Positions 1-7,237 of a stretch of 12,385 nt of DNA are shown here, in pieces (positions within the stretch are counted from its first letter, which is position 1; each line of letters begins with the position of its first letter). The notes below the pieces were generated by a model. It worked only from the letters and a program-made list of their open reading frames with translations. It made no database searches and was not told the DNA's origin. The stretch comes from Bacteroidales bacterium (GTDB lineage: Bacteria; Bacteroidota; Bacteroidia; Bacteroidales; GCA-2748055). The DNA lies in assembly GCA_023135025.1 (NCBI GenBank), contig JAGLTY010000025.1:1-12385 (forward strand), read 5' to 3'. A program made the position numbers and the translations under genes.

Positions 1-1368
1 TTGCAGACATTCAGGGGCCATATTGGTTTCAGGAGGGTGAAACTGGTGATGAACGAGGGTGCATGGAACGAGCCTGAGGGGTTTCCCAAAACCAGAAGTG
101 TAGCGCCCATACAGCTGGAGATAAACGGACGGAAGATCTTTTGCAAAGGGAGCAACTGGGTGAACCCGGAGATATTCCCCGGGATCATCACACGTGATAG
201 ATACGCAGAGCTCATCAACCATGCACTGGAGGCCAACTTTAATATGTTCAGGGTCTGGGGAGGAGGTATTGTTAACAAGGAGTCCTTTCATGATTTGTGC
301 GATGAAAAGGGGATTCTGGTGTGGCAGGAGTTTCCGCTGGCCTGCAACAACTATGAGGATAATCCGGAATACCTGGAGGTGCTGAAGCAGGAGTCGGCAT
401 CGATTATCAGTCGTTTACGGCAGCACCCCTCACTGGCCATGTGGTCGGGAGGCAATGAGCTCTTTAATGCCTGGAGCGGGATGACCGACCAGTCATTGGC
501 CTTAAGGCTGCTCAACAGCCAGTGTCTGGAGCTGGACCCTTACACCCCGTTTATAAGCACCTCCCCCTTGATGGGAATGGGACACGGACACTATGTGTTT
601 CGTGACCAGCAGACAGGTCAGGAAGTCTATACCACCATGCAGAGGGCCCACCATACAGCCTATACCGAATTTGGGATGCCCGGCCCGTCGTCGGTAGAAA
701 TCCTGGAAGCCATTATTCCTCCCAAGGAGCTGTGGCCCCCAAAACCGGGAACCTCCTGGGAGAGTCACCATGCCTACAATGCCTGGGTAGGTGATACATG
801 GCTGATGAAGGATATGATCGAAGGGTATTTCGGCAGAGCGGCTAACCTGGAGATGCTGGTGGAGATGGGACAGCTGTTGCAAGGTGAGGGTTATAAGGCT
901 ATTTATGAAGAGGCGCGGCGACAGAAACCCTATTGCTCTATGGCGCTTAACTGGTGTTATAATGAGCCATGGCCAACGGCGGCCAATAACAGTCTCATTA
1001 ACTGGCCCAACTGGCCCAAACCTGCGTTCTATGCTGTGCGGGATGCTTGCCGGCCGGTGCTGGCCAGTGCCCGTAACTTCAAGCTCACATGGAAAAGGGA
1101 GGAGCAGTTTTCTACGCAACTCTGGATGCTCAACGACCTGTACCAAACAGTGGAGCAGGGAGTGGTAAAGGCAACCCTGATGTCAGGGAAGAAGATCCTG
1201 GAGCTGGGTAGTTGGGAGTTTGAAACGGTTGGAACAAATGCCAACCTGGAAGGTCCTGTTTTGAAAGCGGTATTGCCGCAATGGAAAACTGATGGTTTTA
1301 CCCTCCACCTGGAGGTGGTAGGACATCCCGAATACAACTCGAACTATACTTTCCTGTTAACAGATTAG
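1..1368 (+). CDS. GH2 beta-mannosidase, C-terminal part (5' truncated by window edge)
   Basis: The 455 visible residues are the catalytic and C-terminal part of a glycoside hydrolase family 2 beta-mannosidase, which removes terminal beta-mannose from manno-oligosaccharides or glycoproteins. The TIM-barrel entry is seen as INGRKIFCKGSNWVNPEIFP (residues 41-60), followed by FRVWGGGI at 83-90. The predicted acid/base is Glu153 in SGGNELFN, and the predicted nucleophile is Glu223 in YTEFGMPG. Both clan GH-A glutamates are therefore present. Family members usually have about 800-900 residues, so roughly half lies upstream. The TTG at position 1 is not a credible start, because the text before the barrel reads as the end of the preceding beta-sandwich domain. 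The tail after residue 350 is a beta-rich C-terminal domain. The gene ends in TAG and converges with the aldo/keto reductase. Whether it is periplasmic cannot be judged without the N-terminus. Confidence 0.9.
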   Translation: MQTFRGHIGFRRVKLVMNEGAWNEPEGFPKTRSVAPIQLEINGRKIFCKGSNWVNPEIFPGIITRDRYAELINHALEANFNMFRVWGGGIVNKESFHDLCDEKGILVWQEFPLACNNYEDNPEYLEVLKQESASIISRLRQHPSLAMWSGGNELFNAWSGMTDQSLALRLLNSQCLELDPYTPFISTSPLMGMGHGHYVFRDQQTGQEVYTTMQRAHHTAYTEFGMPGPSSVEILEAIIPPKELWPPKPGTSWESHHAYNAWVGDTWLMKDMIEGYFGRAANLEMLVEMGQLLQGEGYKAIYEEARRQKPYCSMALNWCYNEPWPTAANNSLINWPNWPKPAFYAVRDACRPVLASARNFKLTWKREEQFSTQLWMLNDLYQTVEQGVVKATLMSGKKILELGSWEFETVGTNANLEGPVLKAVLPQWKTDGFTLHLEVVGHPEYNSNYTFLLTD

Positions 1369-1453
1369 GTCGATTCGTATCAACGGTGAACCGCCTATTG
1401 AATCATGCGAGCGCAAAAGAATAAGCAAATAAAATGATCGATGATTGGCTTCG

Positions 1454-1486
1454 CCGAGCTTCGGTTCCTCGCAGCAAGCTGCGAGG
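1454..1486. repeat. Inverted-repeat hairpins between convergent genes
   Basis: In the 135-bp gap between two convergent genes there is a perfect inverted repeat at 1467-1486, CCTCGCAGCAAGCTGCGAGG. It gives an 8-bp stem with a CAAG loop, or 9 bp with a 2-base loop. Just before it is a smaller CCGA-GCT-TCGG hairpin at 1454-1464. No T-run follows on either strand, so it is not a textbook intrinsic terminator. It could still end or stabilise the transcripts arriving from both sides, or be a dispersed intergenic repeat element. The rest of the gap (1369-1453 and 1487-1503) shows nothing recognisable. Confidence 0.6.
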
Positions 1487-1503
1487 AGAGTCAATATCCT
1501 GGG

Positions 1504-2466
1504 TCAGGTATGCATGGGATAGCTGAAGATCGGTTCGGTTTTCATCGCCTTCTCTTTGATTGCTCTGATCTCATCTTTATCCATGGGTTTGAAATCTGTG
1601 GCCAGCTCCAGGGCCATGGAGAAGAGATCTTCATGACCGGGAGGGATAGCCGCAGTGACCGGGTGCGACAGGGTAAACCTGAGGCCTTCCCGGGCCGGCT
1701 CCTTTTCGGTCAGCGGTTTGTACCAGGTTTTGTCAATGGTTCTCTCCTCACCCTCTTCCCACCTTCTCCAGGCCATTGCTTTTAGTGCCAGGATACCCAT
1801 CCCCTTCTTCTGTGCCTGTTCCATTACCTGGGGACCAAAATTTCCATTGTACCAGGCGGCAAAGTTGAATGGGAAGAGTATGGTATCAAAATCAAAACCC
1901 TCCATCAGCGCCAGGGCTGCTTCAACCGAATGGGCAGAGAATCCCAGGTATTTTATCTTGCCTTCGTCGCGTGCCTCCACAAAGGTCTCCAGGGCACCGT
2001 CCTTTCCGAAAATGGTATCCACATCCTCCAGGGTGGTGACTGCATGTAACTGGTACAGATCGAAGTGGTCGGTACGGAGGTACTTCAGCGACTGCTCCAG
2101 CTCGCGGCGGGCTCCCTCTTTTTTTCTTTCGCCGGTTTTGCAGGCCAGGAACACATCTTTCCGGTAGGGTTCAAGGGCAGGACCCAGCATCTCTTCGGCA
2201 TTGCCATAGGAGGGTGCCACATCAAAGTAGTTGATTCCATAATCGATGGCCTCCCTGACACGGCTGGCTGCCTGCTCGGTGGTAGCTTTGTCAACCACGA
2301 TGCCCCCGAATCCGATCAGCGATAGCATTTCGCCTGTTTTTCCAAGGGCGCGTTTTTCAATTTTTCCCTTGGCGGTTTCACGGATGATGGCCGATAGATT
2401 GGCCGGGAACATGCTGATCAGGGGAAGTGTCATGGCTGAAGTCTCAATGAATTTCCTTCTTTTCAT
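1504..2466 (-). CDS. Exported aldo/keto reductase with Tat-like leader
   Basis: This 320-residue NAD(P)H-dependent aldo/keto reductase reduces aldehydes or ketones of sugars or small carbonyls; its substrate is unknown. The catalytic tetrad is complete: Asp82 and Tyr87 in FDVAPSYG, Lys110 in LACKTGER and His141 in LYQLHAV. The N-terminus, MKRRKFIETSAMTLPL, carries a twin-arginine-like RRKFI motif followed by a hydrophobic stretch, as in many Bacteroidetes periplasmic oxidoreductases. Export in folded form with its cofactor is therefore likely. The reductase domain starts at about residue 38 with a typical KRALGKTGE opening. The start ATG (complement of 2464-2466) is chosen because it gives this leader; no Shine-Dalgarno is visible, which is normal for the phylum. 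It lies 48 bp downstream of the nucleoside hydrolase on the same strand and is probably the last gene of that operon. A cytoplasmic location would be the main alternative if the leader is not used. Confidence 0.9.
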   Translation of the reverse strand: MKRRKFIETSAMTLPLISMFPANLSAIIRETAKGKIEKRALGKTGEMLSLIGFGGIVVDKATTEQAASRVREAIDYGINYFDVAPSYGNAEEMLGPALEPYRKDVFLACKTGERKKEGARRELEQSLKYLRTDHFDLYQLHAVTTLEDVDTIFGKDGALETFVEARDEGKIKYLGFSAHSVEAALALMEGFDFDTILFPFNFAAWYNGNFGPQVMEQAQKKGMGILALKAMAWRRWEEGEERTIDKTWYKPLTEKEPAREGLRFTLSHPVTAAIPPGHEDLFSMALELATDFKPMDKDEIRAIKEKAMKTEPIFSYPMHT

Positions 2467-2514
2467 GGCTTTAGGTTTTAAGCCAAGTTATGAAATCGCC
2501 CCTTTTATATCAAG

Positions 2515-3534
2515 TTATTCAGCGATTGGTTTTGCATCCTCTTCAAGGGTGGAAAAGAAGTCGGTCATGATCGCATCCACGTTAAAGTTCTCCCATATGG
2601 TGATCATTCTGCTGTTTCCGGGCTGTTCCACCCACTCATTGTTAATATATAGAGGGGAGGGAATCTCAGATGCTTCGGCCCAGGAGGGATCTTTAACAAT
2701 GGCGACAGCTGCCATATCGAAGAGCGACCGGTAGCATCCATTCTCCAGGTGAGTAATATGCCTGAAAAGATCTACCGAATAGTCGCCAAAGCAGGTGAAT
2801 GTTCCCCCATGCCTTCCGGTAACCGGTTCTACTACCACCGGTCCGCTTCCCGGCATCCGGGTATAGATCTCTTTCCGCCTTACCTTCACATCTGCGGTTC
2901 CGGAGGTTTGACCATAACGAACGGTGACCATCTCAAAGGGAGCCCCTGTTTTCAGGATGTAGTTCATGGAGGCGGTATCGTTCTCCAGGTTGTATTCACC
3001 TGGATCGGGATAGTTGGCCCCCAGCCAGACGATCCTGATTCTCTGGGCAATGGAAGGCTCCTTTTCCAGGGCCAGTGCCACATTGGTCAGTTTCCCAACG
3101 GGTAGCAGCACCAGGGGTTCTTTCCTTTTTTTCATGGCTTCCTTTGTGATGAAATCGACCGCTTCAGACCCATCATAACGCTCCTGGTTCAGCTGATCTC
3201 TTATTTCGGTGAAATCACCATTGGCCCCTTTGATTACAGGCACTTTTCCCTTACATCCCACCAGGTCGACCACCCGTTGTGCCTCTTCTACATGCGCATC
3301 TATCTCCCCGCCACTGTAGGTGGCATTGACAGTAATGCCCAGCACATTGAAGGCTTGATCATTGAGCAGCAGGTAGGCCAGTGCATGCTGGTCGTCCAGT
3401 TCGTTGTTGGCATCGGTATCGAAGATGACCGGAATTCCCTGTTTCTCTGCATTACCTGTATCCGGAGCACAGCTGTAGGATGTGATCATTACCAGGATGA
3501 TCAGAAACGAAAGGGTTGTGGTTGATATTTTCAT
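2515..3534 (-). CDS. Inosine/uridine-preferring nucleoside hydrolase family lipoprotein
   Basis: This 339-residue protein belongs to the IUNH family, which hydrolyses the N-glycosidic bond of ribonucleosides to give base plus ribose. The calcium/ribose site opens with FDTDANNELDDQHAL (Asp39, Asp41, Asp47, Asp48). The ribose-binding signature E-x-N-x-x-x-D is at Glu180, Asn182 and Asp186, and the C-terminal metal Asp is Asp273 in SLFDMAAVA. The N-terminus has a hydrophobic stretch ending SYSC at Cys22, a loose lipobox, followed by an acidic/polar spacer, so a membrane-anchored lipoprotein is likely. In the classical enzymes the last motif reads HDPLAVA. Here the His position is Phe272, so the usual leaving-group acid is missing at that place and the substrate may be atypical. 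It sits between the esterase (74 bp upstream) and the aldo/keto reductase (48 bp downstream), all on the same strand. Family assignment is secure; nucleoside specificity is not. Confidence 0.88.
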   Translation of the reverse strand: MKISTTTLSFLIILVMITSYSCAPDTGNAEKQGIPVIFDTDANNELDDQHALAYLLLNDQAFNVLGITVNATYSGGEIDAHVEEAQRVVDLVGCKGKVPVIKGANGDFTEIRDQLNQERYDGSEAVDFITKEAMKKRKEPLVLLPVGKLTNVALALEKEPSIAQRIRIVWLGANYPDPGEYNLENDTASMNYILKTGAPFEMVTVRYGQTSGTADVKVRRKEIYTRMPGSGPVVVEPVTGRHGGTFTCFGDYSVDLFRHITHLENGCYRSLFDMAAVAIVKDPSWAEASEIPSPLYINNEWVEQPGNSRMITIWENFNVDAIMTDFFSTLEEDAKPIAE

Positions 3535-3608
3535 TGTATATGGTTTATTTTAAGGTTAATCACTTCAGGCCCGGAATTTACAAAAAAAGGATCCGGAATA
3601 TGTGAATG

Positions 3609-4475
3609 CTAATGCTGGTGGAAAGCTGCAGAGATAAATGTAAGAACCTCGGGAAGCGCTTCCCTCCAGTAGGTCCAGGAGTGTCCGCCGTTGCGGATCC
3701 GGAACTCGTGTGGAATCTCCTTTTTGCGCATGGCGATATGGGTCAGCGAATTTCCTTCAAAGAGGAAATCATCATCGCCGCAGTCGATGTACCACCTGAC
3801 CGCTTTCTTATGGTCGTCGGGCATATCGTTAATCAGTTCCAGAACGCTGTGACGCTTGTACCACGCTTCCATCTCCTCTTTACTTCCCTGCTCCCAGCCG
3901 CGCCTTTTTAATTGTCTCTCCATTTCTTCCCTGTTCAGGGGACCACAGCTGGCACTGAGGGGACAGGCAGAGGAGAAGAGTTCGGGGTGGTGAAGGGCAT
4001 ACATAAAGGTGCCGCCCCCGCCCATGGAGAGGCCGGAGATGGCCCGGTACCTTTTCTCTCCTTTAATCCGGTAGGTTGTTTCCACGTAAGGCATAAACTC
4101 CTCAAAAAAGAAGTCCTCGTACCTCCACTCATTTTTCAGGTCGTTGAAATAGCCCCGCTGCCCTCTGTTGCCATCTGGCATCACAATGATCATAGGGGTG
4201 ACCGAACCTTCTAAAATGGCATGATCGGCAATATGTAATACCTCGCCGAACTGCACCCAGCCGGTCTGGTCATCGCCGGAACCGTGCAGCAGGTAGAGCA
4301 CCGGATAGCTGCGCTCCGATGTTTCGTAGTCGGGGGGCAGGTAGATGGCATATTTGCGCTCCATCTTCAGGATCTTGCTCTCCATGGAGAGGTTGTCATA
4401 GACTTTGCCGGTCTGGGCGTTCAGGTTTATTGTCATTATTATAAGGGCAATGAGAAATGCAGCTTTTCTGATCAT
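3609..4475 (-). CDS. Secreted alpha/beta-hydrolase esterase (putative esterase / CE1-like family)
   Basis: This protein has 288 residues from the chosen start. It is a serine esterase of the putative esterase (esterase D / FrmB / enterochelin esterase-like) superfamily, which also holds CE1 acetyl-xylan and feruloyl esterases. The core shows LYLLHGSGDD (oxyanion region, 61-69), nucleophile Ser150 in GLSMGGGGT, a candidate acid Asp in WYIDCGDDDF (231-236) and His265 in NGGHSWTYW. The first 20 residues form a signal peptide ending LNA, with probable cleavage before Gln21. That is why the ATG at 4475 is preferred over upstream ATGs at 4511 and 4565, which would put a long polar stretch before the signal peptide. 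It is the first gene of the minus-strand set and may share an operon with the nucleoside hydrolase. Release of acyl groups from glycans is a reasonable role, but the substrate is not shown by the sequence. Confidence 0.88.
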   Translation of the reverse strand: MIRKAAFLIALIIMTINLNAQTGKVYDNLSMESKILKMERKYAIYLPPDYETSERSYPVLYLLHGSGDDQTGWVQFGEVLHIADHAILEGSVTPMIIVMPDGNRGQRGYFNDLKNEWRYEDFFFEEFMPYVETTYRIKGEKRYRAISGLSMGGGGTFMYALHHPELFSSACPLSASCGPLNREEMERQLKRRGWEQGSKEEMEAWYKRHSVLELINDMPDDHKKAVRWYIDCGDDDFLFEGNSLTHIAMRKKEIPHEFRIRNGGHSWTYWREALPEVLTFISAAFHQH

Positions 4476-4569
4476 GATGGTGAGATAAAATGGGTTTAAA
4501 AGTTCACTCATAAAGGTAAAATCAAATTTCATTAATTTGGTACTGTGTATTGGAGATTTTCCCATAAGT
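4476..4569. promoter_or_regulatory. Divergent intergenic region, esterase / radical SAM copy 1
   Basis: These 94 bp separate the divergent starts of the esterase and the truncated radical SAM copy, so promoters for both must lie here or just inside the genes. The stretch is AT-rich. No clear match to the Bacteroidetes -7 (TAnnTTTG) / -33 promoter pattern could be assigned by eye, and no operator is proposed. Confidence 0.3.
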
Positions 4570-4964
4570 ATGGATGGAATTCATTATAAGCCAAATTATG
4601 TGAAGGTTCACCGGAGCGGTGAATTGAAACGGAGGGGAGAGGCATTGTGGGAGATGCTGAAGGATTGCAGGCTCTGCCCACGGGAATGCAGGGTGGATCG
4701 TATTGCCGGAGAAACCGGATTCTGTAAAGCCACGTCGAAGCTAAGAGTAGCCTCTTTTCATGCCCATTTCGGCGAAGAGCGTCCACTGGTTGGTGTAGGT
4801 GGTTCGGGGACCATCTTTCTTAGCCACTGTAATCTGGGGTGTATTTTCTGCCAGAACTGGGATATCAGTCATTACGGATCAGGGACCGATTGTGAGATCG
4901 CCGACCTGGCCGGGATGATGCTTCAATTGCAGGAAGAAGGGTGCCATAACATAAAAATAGTAAA
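4570..4964 (+). repeat. Duplicated segment, copy A (direct repeat with 6843-7237)
   Basis: This segment pairs without gaps with 6843-7237, offset 2273 bp, in the same orientation. In the core 70 codons (31-100) I count 37 base differences in 210, about 82% identity. Similarity ends at about 4964, which marks the breakpoint. Confidence 0.85.
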
Positions 4965-4974
4965 TTGGTTATAG
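4570..4974 (+). pseudogene. Truncated copy of PflX-like radical SAM gene (N-terminal 134 residues only)
   Basis: This reading frame encodes 134 residues and is a diverged copy of the complete gene at 6843-7769. By hand alignment without gaps, 109 of the first 131 residues are identical (83%). It keeps the N-terminal cysteine cluster CRLCPREC (Cys33, Cys36, Cys40, plus Cys52) and the radical SAM motif CNLGCIFC (Cys87, Cys91, Cys94). After Val131 similarity stops abruptly, three unrelated residues follow and then TAG. Almost the whole SAM-binding barrel is missing, so radical SAM activity is not expected. The ATG at 4570 aligns with the GTG start of the full copy; an upstream in-frame TTG at 4537 is disfavoured. 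The stop lies 5 bp from the stop of the convergent TPR gene, so the missing 3' part was probably deleted or replaced. A short Fe-S protein that is still expressed is the alternative. Confidence 0.85.
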
Positions 4975-4979
4975 CATAT

Positions 4980-6743
4980 TTAACCTGGAAGATTCAGTCT
5001 TTCCAGGAAATCATCAAAACTGGGATCTTTGCGCAACTCTTTAAACTCCGGCTGCACCGCGACCCATGCGGTGAAGGCATGGTGGGGCTCATAATTCAGC
5101 CATTTGAAAGCTTCATCCATCCTGCCGAGAGCAGTATATATCATAGTGAGCCCTACTGCGTTCCAATTGTTTGGGTCCACACTCTCCAACTGGTTGACGA
5201 TCTCTTCCGCTTCGGCTATATGTCCGGTGACTGCGTAGGTGTAACCCAGTCCCCACGACCACCAAGGGTAGAGTTCACTCAGTTTCTGGTGTGCTTCAAT
5301 GGCCTTCTCCGGAATTCCTGCCTGTAGATAAGCAAGGCCGAGTACGTAATACCCGCCTGAATAGTCTTTCTGAAGCTCAAATGATTCCAAAGCGATTCTA
5401 ATGGCCTCATCCATTTGCCCGTTGGAGTAATATAAGATACCCATCCAGGCTGTATGCAAGGGATTAAAAGGATCATATTTCCGGGCAAGATTATGCTCCC
5501 GGATGGCTCCCTCCGTGTCGCCGAAAAGATACAGGGCCCAGGCATAATGATAATGGGCAATGGCCAGGTTGGGATTGATGCGCAGTGCTTTTTCAAGGTA
5601 CTCCCTGGCCTGATCGAATTTCCAGAGTTCATACAGATATACTTCCCCCAGGGCCGTATATATTTCAGCTAAAGTCGTATCCAGTTTGAATGCCTGTGAG
5701 GCAGCGGCTTCGGCTTTCGTTAAAGCATCACCCGGGTCCAGTGGACTGTGTGCAACCTCCAGGTATCCGAGGGCCAGGCCTGCATGGGCAAAAGGTTCGG
5801 CCGGATCGATCCTCACAGCTTCATGCAGGTATTCCAGCCCCTTGTCCATTCCCTCAGGCGTCAGCAGGTTTAATTGATACATACCGCGGAGATAAGCCTT
5901 GTAACATTCGGGATTGATCTCCCGGTCAATGCCAAGTATCTCCTCTTCATCAGGTGAGAGAGCCAGGTTGACTCTTCGTGCGATCTGATGGGCAAGACTG
6001 TTGTAAAATCCAAGGATATGCTTGAAATCGCTAGAGGAGGTTTCCGCCCAAACGATGCTTTCCTCTGGAACTAAATGGATCAATCTGAGCTGGAGGGTTA
6101 CTGAATCTTCGGATGCCAGTACAGAAGTTTCCACCAGGTAATCCACGTCAATTTCCCTGGCAATCTCAGCGATGGGTTTATCATAATTTTTAAAGGCATC
6201 TACCGTACTACGGCTAATGATCCTGAGGGGCCTGAACCGACTTACTCGGGAGAGTTCATGGATCAGTGTTTCATGCTGCCCAGCGATCACCCAATCCTGG
6301 TCGGAGTTCCCGGTGAAACTGGTAAAAGGAAGCACAGCCAGCGAAACTTCTGGTAGTTGCATTGCAGCAGCAATGTTTTGAAATGCTGCATCCTCTGTAT
6401 TGTGCTGATAAACATATCGAACAGCTGAAAAAATCAGCAGACCGATCACCACCACTCCGGGAATGGAAAACCAGGGTCTTTTTAGAAGGATTTTAAAACC
6501 TCTTACTCCTTTTTCTTCTTCCTTCGACTTTTCCCTGCTGAATATCCAGGTTAAGAAGAGTGTAATAGGAAGACCAATGATCATGATAATCAGCAATATG
6601 TCCCTGAATCTTGCTGTCAAGTCATAATTACTGATTAAATAATCAGTCATCTCCAGGATGATCCAGCCGCTACTGAGGTATATCAGGAACGCTTGAATGA
6701 CCGGGCTGGAGATGATTTTCTTAATGTTCTTGTTTTCAGACAT
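4980..6743 (-). CDS. Membrane-anchored TolB-like/FlgO-type domain protein with TPR repeats
   Basis: This 587-residue protein has no known enzymatic role. Three hydrophobic segments are visible at about residues 14-37, 48-68 and 93-112, so the N-terminus is membrane-embedded. Residues about 133-260 match the TolB-like domain common in CadC-type and adenylate-cyclase-like proteins: SLAVLPFTSFTGNSDQDW, then RIISRSTVDAFKN, then IAREIDVDYLVETSV. From about 278 to 560 there are roughly seven tetratricopeptide repeats, for example around YLEKALRINPNLAIAHYHYA. Relatives of this architecture usually begin with a winged-helix DNA-binding or cyclase domain. Here only membrane helices precede the TolB-like part, so it is more likely a protein-interaction or sensory scaffold than a direct transcription factor. 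The ATG at 6743 is divergent from radical SAM copy 2 (99 bp apart), and its stop nearly abuts truncated copy 1. It is thus sandwiched between two copies of one gene. Confidence 0.85.
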   Translation of the reverse strand: MSENKNIKKIISSPVIQAFLIYLSSGWIILEMTDYLISNYDLTARFRDILLIIMIIGLPITLFLTWIFSREKSKEEEKGVRGFKILLKRPWFSIPGVVVIGLLIFSAVRYVYQHNTEDAAFQNIAAAMQLPEVSLAVLPFTSFTGNSDQDWVIAGQHETLIHELSRVSRFRPLRIISRSTVDAFKNYDKPIAEIAREIDVDYLVETSVLASEDSVTLQLRLIHLVPEESIVWAETSSSDFKHILGFYNSLAHQIARRVNLALSPDEEEILGIDREINPECYKAYLRGMYQLNLLTPEGMDKGLEYLHEAVRIDPAEPFAHAGLALGYLEVAHSPLDPGDALTKAEAAASQAFKLDTTLAEIYTALGEVYLYELWKFDQAREYLEKALRINPNLAIAHYHYAWALYLFGDTEGAIREHNLARKYDPFNPLHTAWMGILYYSNGQMDEAIRIALESFELQKDYSGGYYVLGLAYLQAGIPEKAIEAHQKLSELYPWWSWGLGYTYAVTGHIAEAEEIVNQLESVDPNNWNAVGLTMIYTALGRMDEAFKWLNYEPHHAFTAWVAVQPEFKELRKDPSFDDFLERLNLPG

Positions 6744-6842
6744 CTGTTAGGGCTTTTGATCAAATAAATATATGGCAACTAGATGTGAAAGTCAAATGCG
6801 GATTATTGCTGGTGATAGCAAGAGATTCCTTAATTTTAAGAT
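6744..6842. promoter_or_regulatory. Divergent intergenic region with TTTGATCAAA palindrome
   Basis: These 99 bp lie between the divergent starts of the TPR gene and the complete radical SAM gene. A perfect 10-bp palindrome, TTTGATCAAA, is at 6755-6764, 11 bp upstream of the TPR start codon. Such a site could be an operator or chance in AT-rich DNA. No promoter boxes are assigned with confidence. Confidence 0.25.
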
Positions 6843-7237
6843 GTGAATGGATTCCATTTCAAACCTGGATATGTCAGTCTACACCGAAGTGGGGAGTTGA
6901 AGAAGCGGGGAGAGTCGTTATGGGAGATACTGAAGGATTGCAGGCTCTGCCCCCGGGAGTGCAGAATAGATCGTCTTGCCGGAGATACAGGATTCTGCAA
7001 AGCAACATCAAAGCTTAAGGTTGCCTCTTTTCATGCCCATTTCGGTGAAGAACGTCCTTTAGTGGGTGTTGGTGGATCCGGTACCATCTTCCTGAGTCAC
7101 TGCAACCTGGGTTGTGTCTTTTGTCAGAACTGGGATATCAGCCACCAGGGATCGGGGACCGAGGTAGAGATATCTGATCTGGCCGGGATGATGCTACAAC
7201 TTCAGGAGCAAGGGTGCAGCAACATCAATGTGGTTAC
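6843..7237 (+). repeat. Duplicated segment, copy B (direct repeat with 4570-4964)
   Basis: This is the 5' part of the complete radical SAM gene, matching the truncated copy 2273 bp upstream at about 82% nucleotide identity in the core. Beyond 7237 there is no counterpart in the window. Confidence 0.85.

Noticed and set aside
502..1146. 214-residue minus-strand frame inside the mannosidase gene
   Set aside because: It is antisense to a gene with clear GH2 catalytic motifs, and its translation has no recognisable domain; a shadow frame.
3571..3600. Possible intrinsic terminator after the esterase (seven-base T-run on the minus strand)
   Set aside because: The nearby CCGG and GGATCC palindromes do not form a convincing stem directly before the T-run, and the next gene is only 74 bp away on the same strand.
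4475..4565. Longer N-terminus for the esterase starting at ATG 4565 or 4511
   Set aside because: It would put up to 30 polar residues before a textbook signal peptide; the ATG at 4475 starts directly at the signal peptide.
4537..4569. Upstream TTG start for the truncated radical SAM copy
   Set aside because: The extra 11 residues have no counterpart in copy 2, whose start aligns with ATG 4570.
4532..4786. 84-residue minus-strand frame over the truncated radical SAM copy
   Set aside because: Antisense to sequence conserved with copy 2 at the protein level; no independent support.
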